Source of the DNA: Phycisphaeraceae bacterium
Lineage (GTDB): Bacteria; Planctomycetota; Phycisphaerae; Phycisphaerales; Phycisphaeraceae
NCBI GenBank assembly: GCA_028277745.1
Contig: JANQFR010000052.1
Location: 1 to 62,615 of the forward strand
DNA: 62,615 nucleotides
Direction of reading: 5' to 3'
Position 1 is the stretch's first letter; each line of letters starts with the position of its first letter. The notes under the pieces were generated by a model that worked only from the letters and a program-made list of their open reading frames with translations, was not told the DNA's origin and searched no databases. Positions 27,740 through 35,685 of this stretch are shown one piece after another. Both the position numbers and the translations under genes were made by a program.

Positions 27740-30457
27740 GTGAACGGCTCCCGCTCATCCCGCGACATGGTGGCTGACGGTCTTGCGCCGGTCCGGCTAC
27801 GCGCCGAGCATCTGGATCGGGCGTTGGGGCTGCCGACGACTCAGCCGCGGTTGTCCTGGCAACTCCCCGGGTCGCCCGACGGTCGAGAAACGGTTGCATG
27901 TCAGATCCACGCCGCCGCGCGTTTGGCCGACCTGCTAAACGGCAAACCCGGGTTGTGGGACAGCGGCTGGCGGCCGGCGGCGCCGAGGCGCTTGGCGCCT
28001 TGGGCGGGCCGGCCCCTGGCGCCGCGCGATCACGTGTATTGGCGGGTCCGCGCGAAGCTGGATGATGGCCGGGTCACGGCGTGGAGCGAGCCGGCGCGGT
28101 TCAGCATCGGCCTGCTGTCGCCCGGCGACTGGGCGGCGGCGTGGATCGGCCCGTCCGACTATCGGTCCGGCGGGCCGTGCCCGTTGCTGGAAAAACGCTT
28201 TGCCCTGGAGGCGCCGGTGGTGCGCGCGACGTTGCACATCACCGCGTTGGGGCTGTACGACGCGCAGCTCAACGGCCGGCCGGTCGGCGAGGGCCGGCTG
28301 CTGCCGGGCTGGACCGACTACACCAGGCGGGTCCCGGTTCAGACGTTCGATGTCACGGACCTGCTGGCGGCGGGCCCGCATGTGTTACGGGTGACGCTGG
28401 CCGAGGGGTGGTACGGCGGCCAGCTCGGCTGGATCGAGAAGGGGCACGTGTTCAACTACGGCCCGCCGCCGCCACGGTTGCTGCTGCAGCTGGAATGCGA
28501 AACGGCCGACGGTTGCACGCGGACGATCGTCAGCGACGAAACCTGGCGCTGGGTGGCGTCGGGCGTCCTCAGCGCGTCGTTGTATTTCGGGCAGACCGAG
28601 GACCGTGGCCGGACGCGTCAGCTCGACGATGAGCACGAGAACGGCCAGCCGTGGGCCGCGGTGGCGGTGTTTGGCCCGCCGGCCGGTCGGCTGACGCCCC
28701 AACCCGACCCGCCGATCACGGTGGCGCAGGACGTGGGGCCGCGGCGGATCACCACGACCGCGGACGGCGCGGCGCTGATCGACTTCGGCCAGAACCTGGC
28801 GGGGGTGTGCCGGCTGGCGTTCCATGAGCCGGCGGGCACGGTCATCGAGCTGCGGCACGGCGAGGCGCTCAACGAAGACGGCTCGCTGCACCGGGCGAAC
28901 CTGCGGATGGCGGTCGCGTGCGACCGCGCAACGTCGGCGGGGGTCGCGGACGTGTTCGAGCCCCGGTTCACCTATCACGGTTTCCGTTACGCCGAGGTCC
29001 GCGGCCTGCGTCGGCCGCCCAGGCCGGATGAGGTCGCCGCGCGCGTGTTGCACTCAGACTGTGACGACACGTTCGAGTTGACGAGTTCGTGCTCCCTGGT
29101 CAATCGGCTTCATGAGGTGTGCCGGTGGGCGTTGAAGTCGAACCTGGTCGGCGTGCTGACGGATTGCCCGCAGCGTGACGAGCGGTTTGGCTGGCTGGGC
29201 GACGCCGCGGCCTTTGCGCCGGCGGCCTGCTCGCTGATGGACCTTTCCGCGGTCCTGCCGAAGGTCTGTGACGACATCGCCGACGCCCAGCACGACCACG
29301 GCGTGTTCCCGGACATCGCGCCGTGGGTCCCCGGCGTGATCGACGCCCACGGCGCCCCGGGCTATATGGACGGCGCGGCGGTGTTCCCTTGGCTGGCGTG
29401 GCGGCGTTACGGCGACCTGCGTCCGGCGCAGACGCTGTTGCCGGGGTTACTCAAGTACCTGCGTTACGTCGAATCGCAGAACCCCGGCGACCTATGGGAG
29501 AACCAGCGCGGCACGGACTACGGCGACTGGGTGAGCCCGCGCCCCGGCGCGGACAAGACCCAGATCGCCTCGCTAATGTGGCTGCGCACGGCGCAGCTCA
29601 CCACGGCGATGGCCAGAGCACTTGGCGACGACGATGCGTCGCGCAATGCGGCGTCGCTCGCCGACCGGATCGCCAAGGCCTTCAACCGGCGTTATCTGAC
29701 CGACGCCGGGTACGAGCCGGCGTCGCAGGCGACGGCGGCGGTCGCGCTGGGCCTGGGGGTCGTGCCGGATGACCATCAACGCACGGTGATGCGGCAGCTG
29801 GCTCGGCTGGTCGAAGACAACGGCCGGCGGCTGCACACCGGCATGATTGCCACGCCTTACCTGCTGCCGGCGCTGAGCCGGCACGGCCGGCACGACCTGG
29901 CGCTGGCGTTGCTGCTGCAGCGTGAAAGCCCGTCGTGGGCCTACTGGCTCGACCGCGGCGCGACGACGCTGTGGGAGCGTTGGGACGCGGACCGCCAACC
30001 GCCGGAGATGAACAGCCGCAACCATTTTGCGTTCGGCTCGGTGTTTGACTGGATGGTGAGCGACCTGGTCGGCCTGCGCCCGGGATCGCCGGGGTACGCG
30101 TCGGTGGTCTTTCGGCCCGCCTGGCCGCGGGTCCGGCATGAGGAGCTTCACGCGGTCGACGCGACTTACCATTCGGCGTGCGGCCCGGTCCGGTTCGCAT
30201 GGGAGGACCGCGCGGAAAGCGTCGAGGTCTGTTTCGGTTTGCCTCCCGGCGTGGCGGGCCAATTGGTTTCACCGCCCGGCTTCCGGCCGGTGGAGGGACC
30301 TGATCGCGTGGCGGCTCGCGACGGGGGCCGGGTTCTTCCGCTGCGGGGCGCCGGCCGGCTCCGATTCGCCCGGCTCCCGGCGTCTCACGACCTGGATGTC
30401 ACGATTGCGATCGACCCCGCGCGTACGTTGACCCAAACGGACGAATCGTTGGGTTAG
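27740..30457 (+). CDS. Alpha-L-rhamnosidase (GH78)
   Basis: A 905-residue family 78 glycoside hydrolase that releases terminal alpha-L-rhamnose, for example from rhamnogalacturonan side chains or ulvan-type oligomers. An N-terminal Fn3-like domain (TTQPRLSWQL to DHVYWRVRAKL) precedes the usual beta-sandwich (ITALGLYDAQLNGRPVGEGR). The (alpha/alpha)6 catalytic barrel contains DCPQRDERFGWLGD at about residues 475-488, whose Glu is the general acid. Later come TTLWERWD and NSRNHFAFGSVFDWM, conserved in the family. No signal peptide was seen, so it probably acts on imported oligosaccharides. I prefer the GTG at 27740 because GGTAGGG lies upstream; the ATG at 27767 is an alternative. It is the first gene of a five-gene plus-strand operon. 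Confidence 0.9.
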   Translation: MNGSRSSRDMVADGLAPVRLRAEHLDRALGLPTTQPRLSWQLPGSPDGRETVACQIHAAARLADLLNGKPGLWDSGWRPAAPRRLAPWAGRPLAPRDHVYWRVRAKLDDGRVTAWSEPARFSIGLLSPGDWAAAWIGPSDYRSGGPCPLLEKRFALEAPVVRATLHITALGLYDAQLNGRPVGEGRLLPGWTDYTRRVPVQTFDVTDLLAAGPHVLRVTLAEGWYGGQLGWIEKGHVFNYGPPPPRLLLQLECETADGCTRTIVSDETWRWVASGVLSASLYFGQTEDRGRTRQLDDEHENGQPWAAVAVFGPPAGRLTPQPDPPITVAQDVGPRRITTTADGAALIDFGQNLAGVCRLAFHEPAGTVIELRHGEALNEDGSLHRANLRMAVACDRATSAGVADVFEPRFTYHGFRYAEVRGLRRPPRPDEVAARVLHSDCDDTFELTSSCSLVNRLHEVCRWALKSNLVGVLTDCPQRDERFGWLGDAAAFAPAACSLMDLSAVLPKVCDDIADAQHDHGVFPDIAPWVPGVIDAHGAPGYMDGAAVFPWLAWRRYGDLRPAQTLLPGLLKYLRYVESQNPGDLWENQRGTDYGDWVSPRPGADKTQIASLMWLRTAQLTTAMARALGDDDASRNAASLADRIAKAFNRRYLTDAGYEPASQATAAVALGLGVVPDDHQRTVMRQLARLVEDNGRRLHTGMIATPYLLPALSRHGRHDLALALLLQRESPSWAYWLDRGATTLWERWDADRQPPEMNSRNHFAFGSVFDWMVSDLVGLRPGSPGYASVVFRPAWPRVRHEELHAVDATYHSACGPVRFAWEDRAESVEVCFGLPPGVAGQLVSPPGFRPVEGPDRVAARDGGRVLPLRGAGRLRFARLPASHDLDVTIAIDPARTLTQTDESLG

Positions 30458-30489
30458 GCCGGCCGGTTTTCAATCATGCAAGGTCCGTC

Positions 30490-31467
30490 ATGACCGAAGA
30501 AAGCCCTCATCACCACCGCGACATGGAAGAGAAAGCCGGTTCGCCGCGGCCGACCGCCCCGGCGTTGCACGGGATCGTTCCCGCGCTGGTAAGCCCGTTG
30601 ACGGCCGACATGGCGCTGGACGTTTCGGCGTTGGAGAAGCTGATGGCGCGGGTGGTGGAGGGCGGGGTGCAAGGCGTGCTGCTGCTGGGCACGACGGGTG
30701 AGGCGCCGTCGCTGTCGCTGCCGGTCAAGCGCGAGTTGATCCGCCACGGCTGCGGATTGGTGGGCGACCGGGTCGCGAAGCTCGTGGGGATCACGACGCC
30801 GTGCCTGGAGGAGACGCTGGCGCTGGCTCATCTCGCGGCGGACACGGGCGCGGACGCGGTGCTGCTGACCGCGCCGTACTACTTTGCGATTGGCCAGTCG
30901 GAACTCGAGGCGTGGTGCCGCCGGGTGGTCCGCGGGTCGCCGGCGCCGGTGATGCTCTACAACATGCCGGGCAACACGAAGGTCCCGTTCGAGCCGGACA
31001 CGGTGGGGCGGCTGTGTGACGAGCCCGGGATCATCGGCCTGAAAGACTCGAGCGGGGACCTGGCCTACCTCGCCCGGTGCATGGAGCACATCCGTGGCGC
31101 GCGGCCCGACTGGTCGGTGCTGGTCGGGCCCGAACGGCTGCTGGTCGACACGCTGGAGCTGGGCGGCTCGGGCTGCACCAGCGCCGGGGCGATGTTGCAG
31201 CCGCGCGAGTGGGCGGCGGTGTATGAAACGCACCGCGACGGTCGGGCCGACGAAGCCCGGCGGTTGCAGGATGCTCTGCTCGTCCAGATCGACGCGATCT
31301 TCCGCACGGTTTCCGGCGACGGCTACGTCCCCCGCACGCTCAAGGCGGCGCTGGCCCTGCTCGGCATCGGCTCGGGTCAGGTCGCGCCGCCGTTGTCGCC
31401 GTGCGATGGCGATGCTCGGCGCCGGATCGCCGGCCTGCTCGAACAGGCCGGGTGGACGCGGAGTTGA
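30490..31467 (+). CDS. DapA/N-acetylneuraminate-lyase family aldolase (probably a 2-keto-3-deoxy sugar acid aldolase)
   Basis: 325 residues of the class I pyruvate-aldolase TIM-barrel family. The pyruvate-binding GTTGE motif is in the first third, YNMPG holds the Tyr of the active site, and GLKDSSGD carries the Schiff-base Lys. The N-terminal ~25 residues are an extra hydrophilic extension. The family includes dihydrodipicolinate synthase, sialic acid lyase, KDG aldolase and L-2-keto-3-deoxyrhamnonate aldolase. The location, 32 bases after a rhamnosidase gene and 16 before an alcohol dehydrogenase, favours breakdown of a 2-keto-3-deoxy sugar acid over lysine synthesis. AAGG precedes the ATG. 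Confidence 0.85.
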   Translation: MTEESPHHHRDMEEKAGSPRPTAPALHGIVPALVSPLTADMALDVSALEKLMARVVEGGVQGVLLLGTTGEAPSLSLPVKRELIRHGCGLVGDRVAKLVGITTPCLEETLALAHLAADTGADAVLLTAPYYFAIGQSELEAWCRRVVRGSPAPVMLYNMPGNTKVPFEPDTVGRLCDEPGIIGLKDSSGDLAYLARCMEHIRGARPDWSVLVGPERLLVDTLELGGSGCTSAGAMLQPREWAAVYETHRDGRADEARRLQDALLVQIDAIFRTVSGDGYVPRTLKAALALLGIGSGQVAPPLSPCDGDARRRIAGLLEQAGWTRS

Positions 31468-31483
31468 ATATGTGGAGGACCCG

Positions 31484-32521
31484 ATGGCGACCAGAATGAG
31501 CATGGCGGAATTGGAGTTGCTCGAGGCCCCTGCGGAGAACACGCAGCGGGTCGCGGTGCTCGACCGCCCGGGCAAACTGACGCTGAGCTACGCCAGGGTC
31601 CCCGAGCCCGGCGACGGCGAGGTGCGGATCAGGATCAAGTATGTCGGCGTGTGCGGCAGCGACGTGGAGGCGTACCGCGGCACGCGTCGGCCCGAGTTCC
31701 TGTCGTTGCCCGCGCGGCTGGGGCACGAGGTGGCGGGGGTGATCGACCGGGTCGGGCCGAACGTGGCGGGCGTGGCGGTGGGCGACCGGGTCGCCTGCCG
31801 CTATGTGTGGGGGGCGTTCGCGGAGTACATCGTCTGCAAGCCGTTCAACGTGAAGGTGCTGCCGCCGCACTTCCCCATGAAAGAGGCGAGCCTGATCGAG
31901 GTCTTGCCGGGCGTGATCCACGCGGCCGAGCTCTCGGAGATCGACGCGTCCAGGACCGTGCTGATCACCGGGCAGGGCGTCAGCGGGTTGGTGCTGACCC
32001 AGGTCTTGGCGCTGTACAGCCCCAAGGCGCTGGTGGTGACCGACCTGAAGGAGGAGAACCTGCGTCTGGCCCGCAAGTACGGCGCGACGCACGCCTGCCG
32101 AGTCCCCACGGCCGACACCCCGACGATGGACGTGCTTGGCGAGGACTTCCCCGATGGCTTCGATGTCGTCGTCCCCTGCCTGCTCGAAGGCGACGGGATG
32201 GTCGATGCGCTGGACTGCTGCGCGACCGGCGCGCGTCTGGTGATGTACGGCTGCATCGGCGTGTGCCGCAAGCCGTTTGATTTCTTTAAAGTCCACCGCA
32301 AGCGGGTCGAGATCTATTCGACCGAACCGCGGCGCGACATCGACATGCGGCGGTTCTTTGACGAGGGCGTCCGCCTGGTCCTCGACGGGTTGGTGAACAC
32401 CGGCGAGATGATCACCCATATCGTGCCGCTGGCTGAGATCGATCGGGCGTTTGCGCTGCGGGACGGCGCTGCGGGGGACGATTCGATCCACGTCCTGGTT
32501 GACTGCGAGTCGCCCGGCTGA
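31484..32521 (+). CDS. Zinc-dependent medium-chain alcohol dehydrogenase (sugar dehydrogenase type)
   Basis: 345 residues of the MDR superfamily. The catalytic zinc ligands are recognisable in VGVCGSDVEAYRG (Cys) and RLGHEVAGVIDRVGPN (His, with Glu). The Rossmann region TVLITGQGVSGLVLTQVLAL binds NAD(P). The four-Cys structural-zinc lobe usual after GHE is absent: the sequence runs from VACRYVWGAFAEYIVC straight on. The ATG at 31484 has GGAGG upstream and lies 16 bases after the aldolase stop codon; a longer frame upstream is a shadow of the aldolase gene. It probably oxidises a sugar or an aldonate or lactaldehyde intermediate in the same pathway, as a cytoplasmic enzyme. The substrate is not readable. 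Confidence 0.85.
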   Translation: MATRMSMAELELLEAPAENTQRVAVLDRPGKLTLSYARVPEPGDGEVRIRIKYVGVCGSDVEAYRGTRRPEFLSLPARLGHEVAGVIDRVGPNVAGVAVGDRVACRYVWGAFAEYIVCKPFNVKVLPPHFPMKEASLIEVLPGVIHAAELSEIDASRTVLITGQGVSGLVLTQVLALYSPKALVVTDLKEENLRLARKYGATHACRVPTADTPTMDVLGEDFPDGFDVVVPCLLEGDGMVDALDCCATGARLVMYGCIGVCRKPFDFFKVHRKRVEIYSTEPRRDIDMRRFFDEGVRLVLDGLVNTGEMITHIVPLAEIDRAFALRDGAAGDDSIHVLVDCESPG

Positions 32522-32549
32522 CGGACGGGCTTTGATCGATGGAGTCGGT

Positions 32550-34409
32550 ATGAACCGATCACGCATCGACATCCACGCCGATCGCGACCTCGGCCCGCTG
32601 CCGCGGTTCTGGCGGGCGACGGGGTTCGCCAACGCGGAATGCCTGTTCGATCCGGCTTACCGCCGGCAGTTGGAGATGGCGGCGGCGCTGCCGCGCCGTG
32701 CGATCGAACACGTCCGCATCCACCGCCTGCTCGACCTGGTCGCCGCCGAGGACGGGCAGACGCCAGACGGATCGTGTCGCTACGACTTCACCCGGCTCGA
32801 CGAAGGGCTCGATTTTCTGGTGAATCTCGGGCTGCGGCCGTTCTTCGAGTTGATGGGCAACCCTTCACAACGCTTCAGCGACTTCAACGACTCCGATCAG
32901 TTGGAGCGTTGGCGCGGCTTGATCGCGCAGCTCGCTGCTCACCTGATTGACCGGTACGGAGCGCGCGAGGTCGAGGGGTGGTATTTCGAGACCTGGAACG
33001 AGCCGGACTGTGAAGCATGGTGGAAGCAGTTCCACGACGACCCGCCTTCGCTGTGCGGGTACTACGACGCCTGCGAGCACGGGCTGCATTCGGTCAACCC
33101 CAGGCTGCAACTCGGCGGGCCCGGGGGCCAGGGCAACCTCAACGACACGACCCGCGCGTTCCTCGCGCACTGTGATCACGGCGTCAACCACTTCACGCAG
33201 CAGCGCGGCACGCGGCTCGATTTCATCTCGGTGCACGAGAAGGCCGCCCCCATGACCCCTGAAGACGTGGACCCCGATGTCGGCGCGGTCCTCCGGCGCG
33301 AAGCACGGTTTCTCGATTACATCCGGCAGCGGTGTCCGAGGTTGCATGGCGTGCCGTTTATGAATGACGAGGCCGATCCGCAGATCGGCTGGAATGCGCA
33401 TCACTCGTGGCATGCCGCCGCGTACTACCCCGCGTTTGCTGCGCGCATGATCGGCGAGCACCTCAGCCGGTTTGTGGATGACGACACGGCGCCGGAGTAC
33501 GCCATGCTGCTCAACGACAACGGCTTCGTCGGCCGCTGGGGCCAACGCACGCTCACGGCGTGGATCGGCGAGGAGGCGGGCGTCGGCGACGGGCGGTTTG
33601 AGTTGCTGCCCAAGCCGATCTTCCACCTGATGGGCATGCTCAGCCGGCTGCGCGGACAGCGGTGTTGCGCAACGGTCGAGCGCGGCGGCCCGCGGGGCGT
33701 GGGCGTGATCGCGGTTCGTGACGAGCGGTCGGTGACGCTGCTGGCGTATCACCACCGCGATTCGATCCGCGCCGCAGGCCGAGCCGACCTGACGTTGGTG
33801 ATCGAGGGGCTCGATTTTGGGTTGGGATGGCTGCGTTACGAGCAACTCGCCGACGACGGCGCGGCGCCGTTTGAGCTTTGGCAACGGATGGGGGCGGCGT
33901 CGCTCCCGACGCCCGAGCAGATGCGGCTGTTGCGGGCCGCCGCCGCGGCGCCGACGCATGACGCGGTCCGCCCGATCGCGGCGCGTGAGGGGCGTTTTGA
34001 GTTGGACCTGACGCTGCCGCTGCCCGGGGTCAGCGTGGTGCAGCTCGTGGCCGATGACCCGGTGAAGCTGGACGCTCCCCACGATCTGCGGGCCGAGGCT
34101 TGCCGCGATGTGCATGGGCGGCCCGCGTGTTGGCTGACGTGGCGGTCGGATGGGTCGCCTTGGGCCCGGCATCACCGCATCGACACCCTGGACGAAGCGC
34201 GCGGATCGTGCCGGCAAGTCGCCGTCCTGCCGTCGTATCTGAACGCCGTACTGCTGCCTGACGCGGACCGATTGGGGCCGGACATCCGTGTGACGCCGGT
34301 GGACTTGCGCGGCCACGACGGCCCGGCGATCACGGTCGCCAATCCCAGGGCTCATGCCTGCGTCCCGTCTATAAGCCCGCCCCATCACACAGAAAGTGCG
34401 AAAATATGA
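32550..34409 (+). CDS. GH39-type glycoside hydrolase (beta-xylosidase / iduronidase clan GH-A)
   Basis: 619 residues. Clan GH-A features are present: HVRIHRLLD early, then FETWNEPD with the acid/base Glu in NEP. MNDEADPQIGW later probably contains the nucleophile Glu. The order and spacing agree with family 39. The C-terminal ~200 residues form beta-rich domains, including DLTLPLPGVSVVQLV as a beta-sandwich typical of the family. There is no signal peptide, so it is likely intracellular and acts on oligosaccharides. GGAG precedes the ATG at 32550. Its stop codon overlaps the start of the next gene (ATGA), so translation is probably coupled. Xylose, arabinose or a uronic acid could be the sugar released. 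Confidence 0.8.
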   Translation: MNRSRIDIHADRDLGPLPRFWRATGFANAECLFDPAYRRQLEMAAALPRRAIEHVRIHRLLDLVAAEDGQTPDGSCRYDFTRLDEGLDFLVNLGLRPFFELMGNPSQRFSDFNDSDQLERWRGLIAQLAAHLIDRYGAREVEGWYFETWNEPDCEAWWKQFHDDPPSLCGYYDACEHGLHSVNPRLQLGGPGGQGNLNDTTRAFLAHCDHGVNHFTQQRGTRLDFISVHEKAAPMTPEDVDPDVGAVLRREARFLDYIRQRCPRLHGVPFMNDEADPQIGWNAHHSWHAAAYYPAFAARMIGEHLSRFVDDDTAPEYAMLLNDNGFVGRWGQRTLTAWIGEEAGVGDGRFELLPKPIFHLMGMLSRLRGQRCCATVERGGPRGVGVIAVRDERSVTLLAYHHRDSIRAAGRADLTLVIEGLDFGLGWLRYEQLADDGAAPFELWQRMGAASLPTPEQMRLLRAAAAAPTHDAVRPIAAREGRFELDLTLPLPGVSVVQLVADDPVKLDAPHDLRAEACRDVHGRPACWLTWRSDGSPWARHHRIDTLDEARGSCRQVAVLPSYLNAVLLPDADRLGPDIRVTPVDLRGHDGPAITVANPRAHACVPSISPPHHTESAKI

Positions 34410-35581
34410 ACACCCGCCCCTCGATCACCAACGATTTTGATAACGCATTTCCTCGTGCGGTGAAGCTCCGGGTTGAGGAGCGTCTGCTCAAGCCCGGCGT
34501 CCGGGGCGGGCCGGACGCGCCCGGCTCGGCCTACCAGCACCACGCTCAACTCGCGTCCGACGGCGAGCGGCTCTACGCCAGTTTCTCCGAGGGCGATCGC
34601 GATGAAGACCAGTGCGGCCAACGCATGATGCTCATGACCTGCGACGACGACGAAGGGCTCAACTGGTCGTCTCCCCGGCCGATCGTCGACCGCCAGCCCG
34701 GCCGCTTCGGATACAGCATCGTCACCGGCGAGGGCGTTCATGTCGCCCCCGACGGTTCGCTCACCGCCTACGCCGGCCACTACGACCGCGGCTACGAAGA
34801 CCAGCTCATGTACTACGCCGCCGGCGGCAACGGCAACCTCGGCGACGCCGGCTTCGTCTCTTACTCCGACACGCATACCCGCATCATGCGCAGCGACGAC
34901 CGGGGCGGCGCCTGGCGCGAGGTCGGCCGGATCGATGGGTTCGTGCCCAACCTCGGCCCGTGCCCGACGGCCTCGGGCCGGCTGATCCTCCCGGGGAACG
35001 TGGCGTTCCCCTACACCGACGACCCCACCGGCCGCGCCGGCTGGGAGTGGGCCGGCCTGCCCCGGCTGCCCCGCGGCACGCGCGACGATCCCGAGGGGTT
35101 CATCCTCGCCGCCCGTCGCCGCGGCGATCCGCGCGACTACTGCGAGGCCTCGTTCTTCCAGACCGATGACGGCGTCATCCACATGATGCTCCGCACCAAT
35201 GTGCAACGCCTCGCCGTGACCCGCAGCGAGGACTACGGCGCGACCTGGTCCGAGCCGCTGCTGACCGATTACACCGATTGCAACGCCCGCCACCACTTCG
35301 GGCGGCTGCCCGACGGGCGGTTCTTCGGGCTCAGCACGCCCCGGCCCGACTCGCCGCGCACGCCGTTGGTGCTGGCCGTCTCCGAGGACGGCGAGCGTTT
35401 CGATCGGCACTTCATCATCGGCGACGCCCCCAACCGGCTTGCCCGCGTCCCCGGTGTTCACAAGTACGGGCGGTACGGTTATCCCCAAATGATCGTGCAC
35501 CGCGGCCACGCGTATGTGATCTATTCGATCAACAAGGAGGACATTGCGCTGGCGCGGTTCGAGATGGACGCGCTGTCGTGA
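34406..35581 (+). CDS. Sialidase/BNR-fold protein
   Basis: 391 residues with a six-bladed sialidase-type propeller pattern. Two Asp-box-like sequences are visible, SDDRGGAWREV and SEDYGATWSEP, plus CDDDEGLNWSSP near the N-terminus. The final RYGYPQMIVHRGHAYVIYS is typical of sialidase-fold enzymes, where Arg and Tyr form the active site. There is no signal peptide. In polysaccharide loci this fold appears in sialidases, some rhamnosidases and some lyases, so a sialic acid substrate should not be assumed. The ATG overlaps the GH39 stop codon by four bases. It is the last gene of the GH78 operon and converges on the kinase gene. Confidence 0.75.
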   Translation: MNTRPSITNDFDNAFPRAVKLRVEERLLKPGVRGGPDAPGSAYQHHAQLASDGERLYASFSEGDRDEDQCGQRMMLMTCDDDEGLNWSSPRPIVDRQPGRFGYSIVTGEGVHVAPDGSLTAYAGHYDRGYEDQLMYYAAGGNGNLGDAGFVSYSDTHTRIMRSDDRGGAWREVGRIDGFVPNLGPCPTASGRLILPGNVAFPYTDDPTGRAGWEWAGLPRLPRGTRDDPEGFILAARRRGDPRDYCEASFFQTDDGVIHMMLRTNVQRLAVTRSEDYGATWSEPLLTDYTDCNARHHFGRLPDGRFFGLSTPRPDSPRTPLVLAVSEDGERFDRHFIIGDAPNRLARVPGVHKYGRYGYPQMIVHRGHAYVIYSINKEDIALARFEMDALS

Positions 35582-35685
35582 TGGGGTGATGGTCGGGGCC
35601 AGGCCGCGTCCTCAAAGCCGAGATCCGGACCTTCGGCCGCCTGCGGCGTCCTCAGGACCGGCTTTGCGCTGATGGCCCAAAGGCG

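Noticed and set aside
34406..35581. Naming this protein a true sialidase
   Set aside because: The Asp-boxes show the fold only. No sialic acid genes are nearby, and the locus points to plant or algal polysaccharides.
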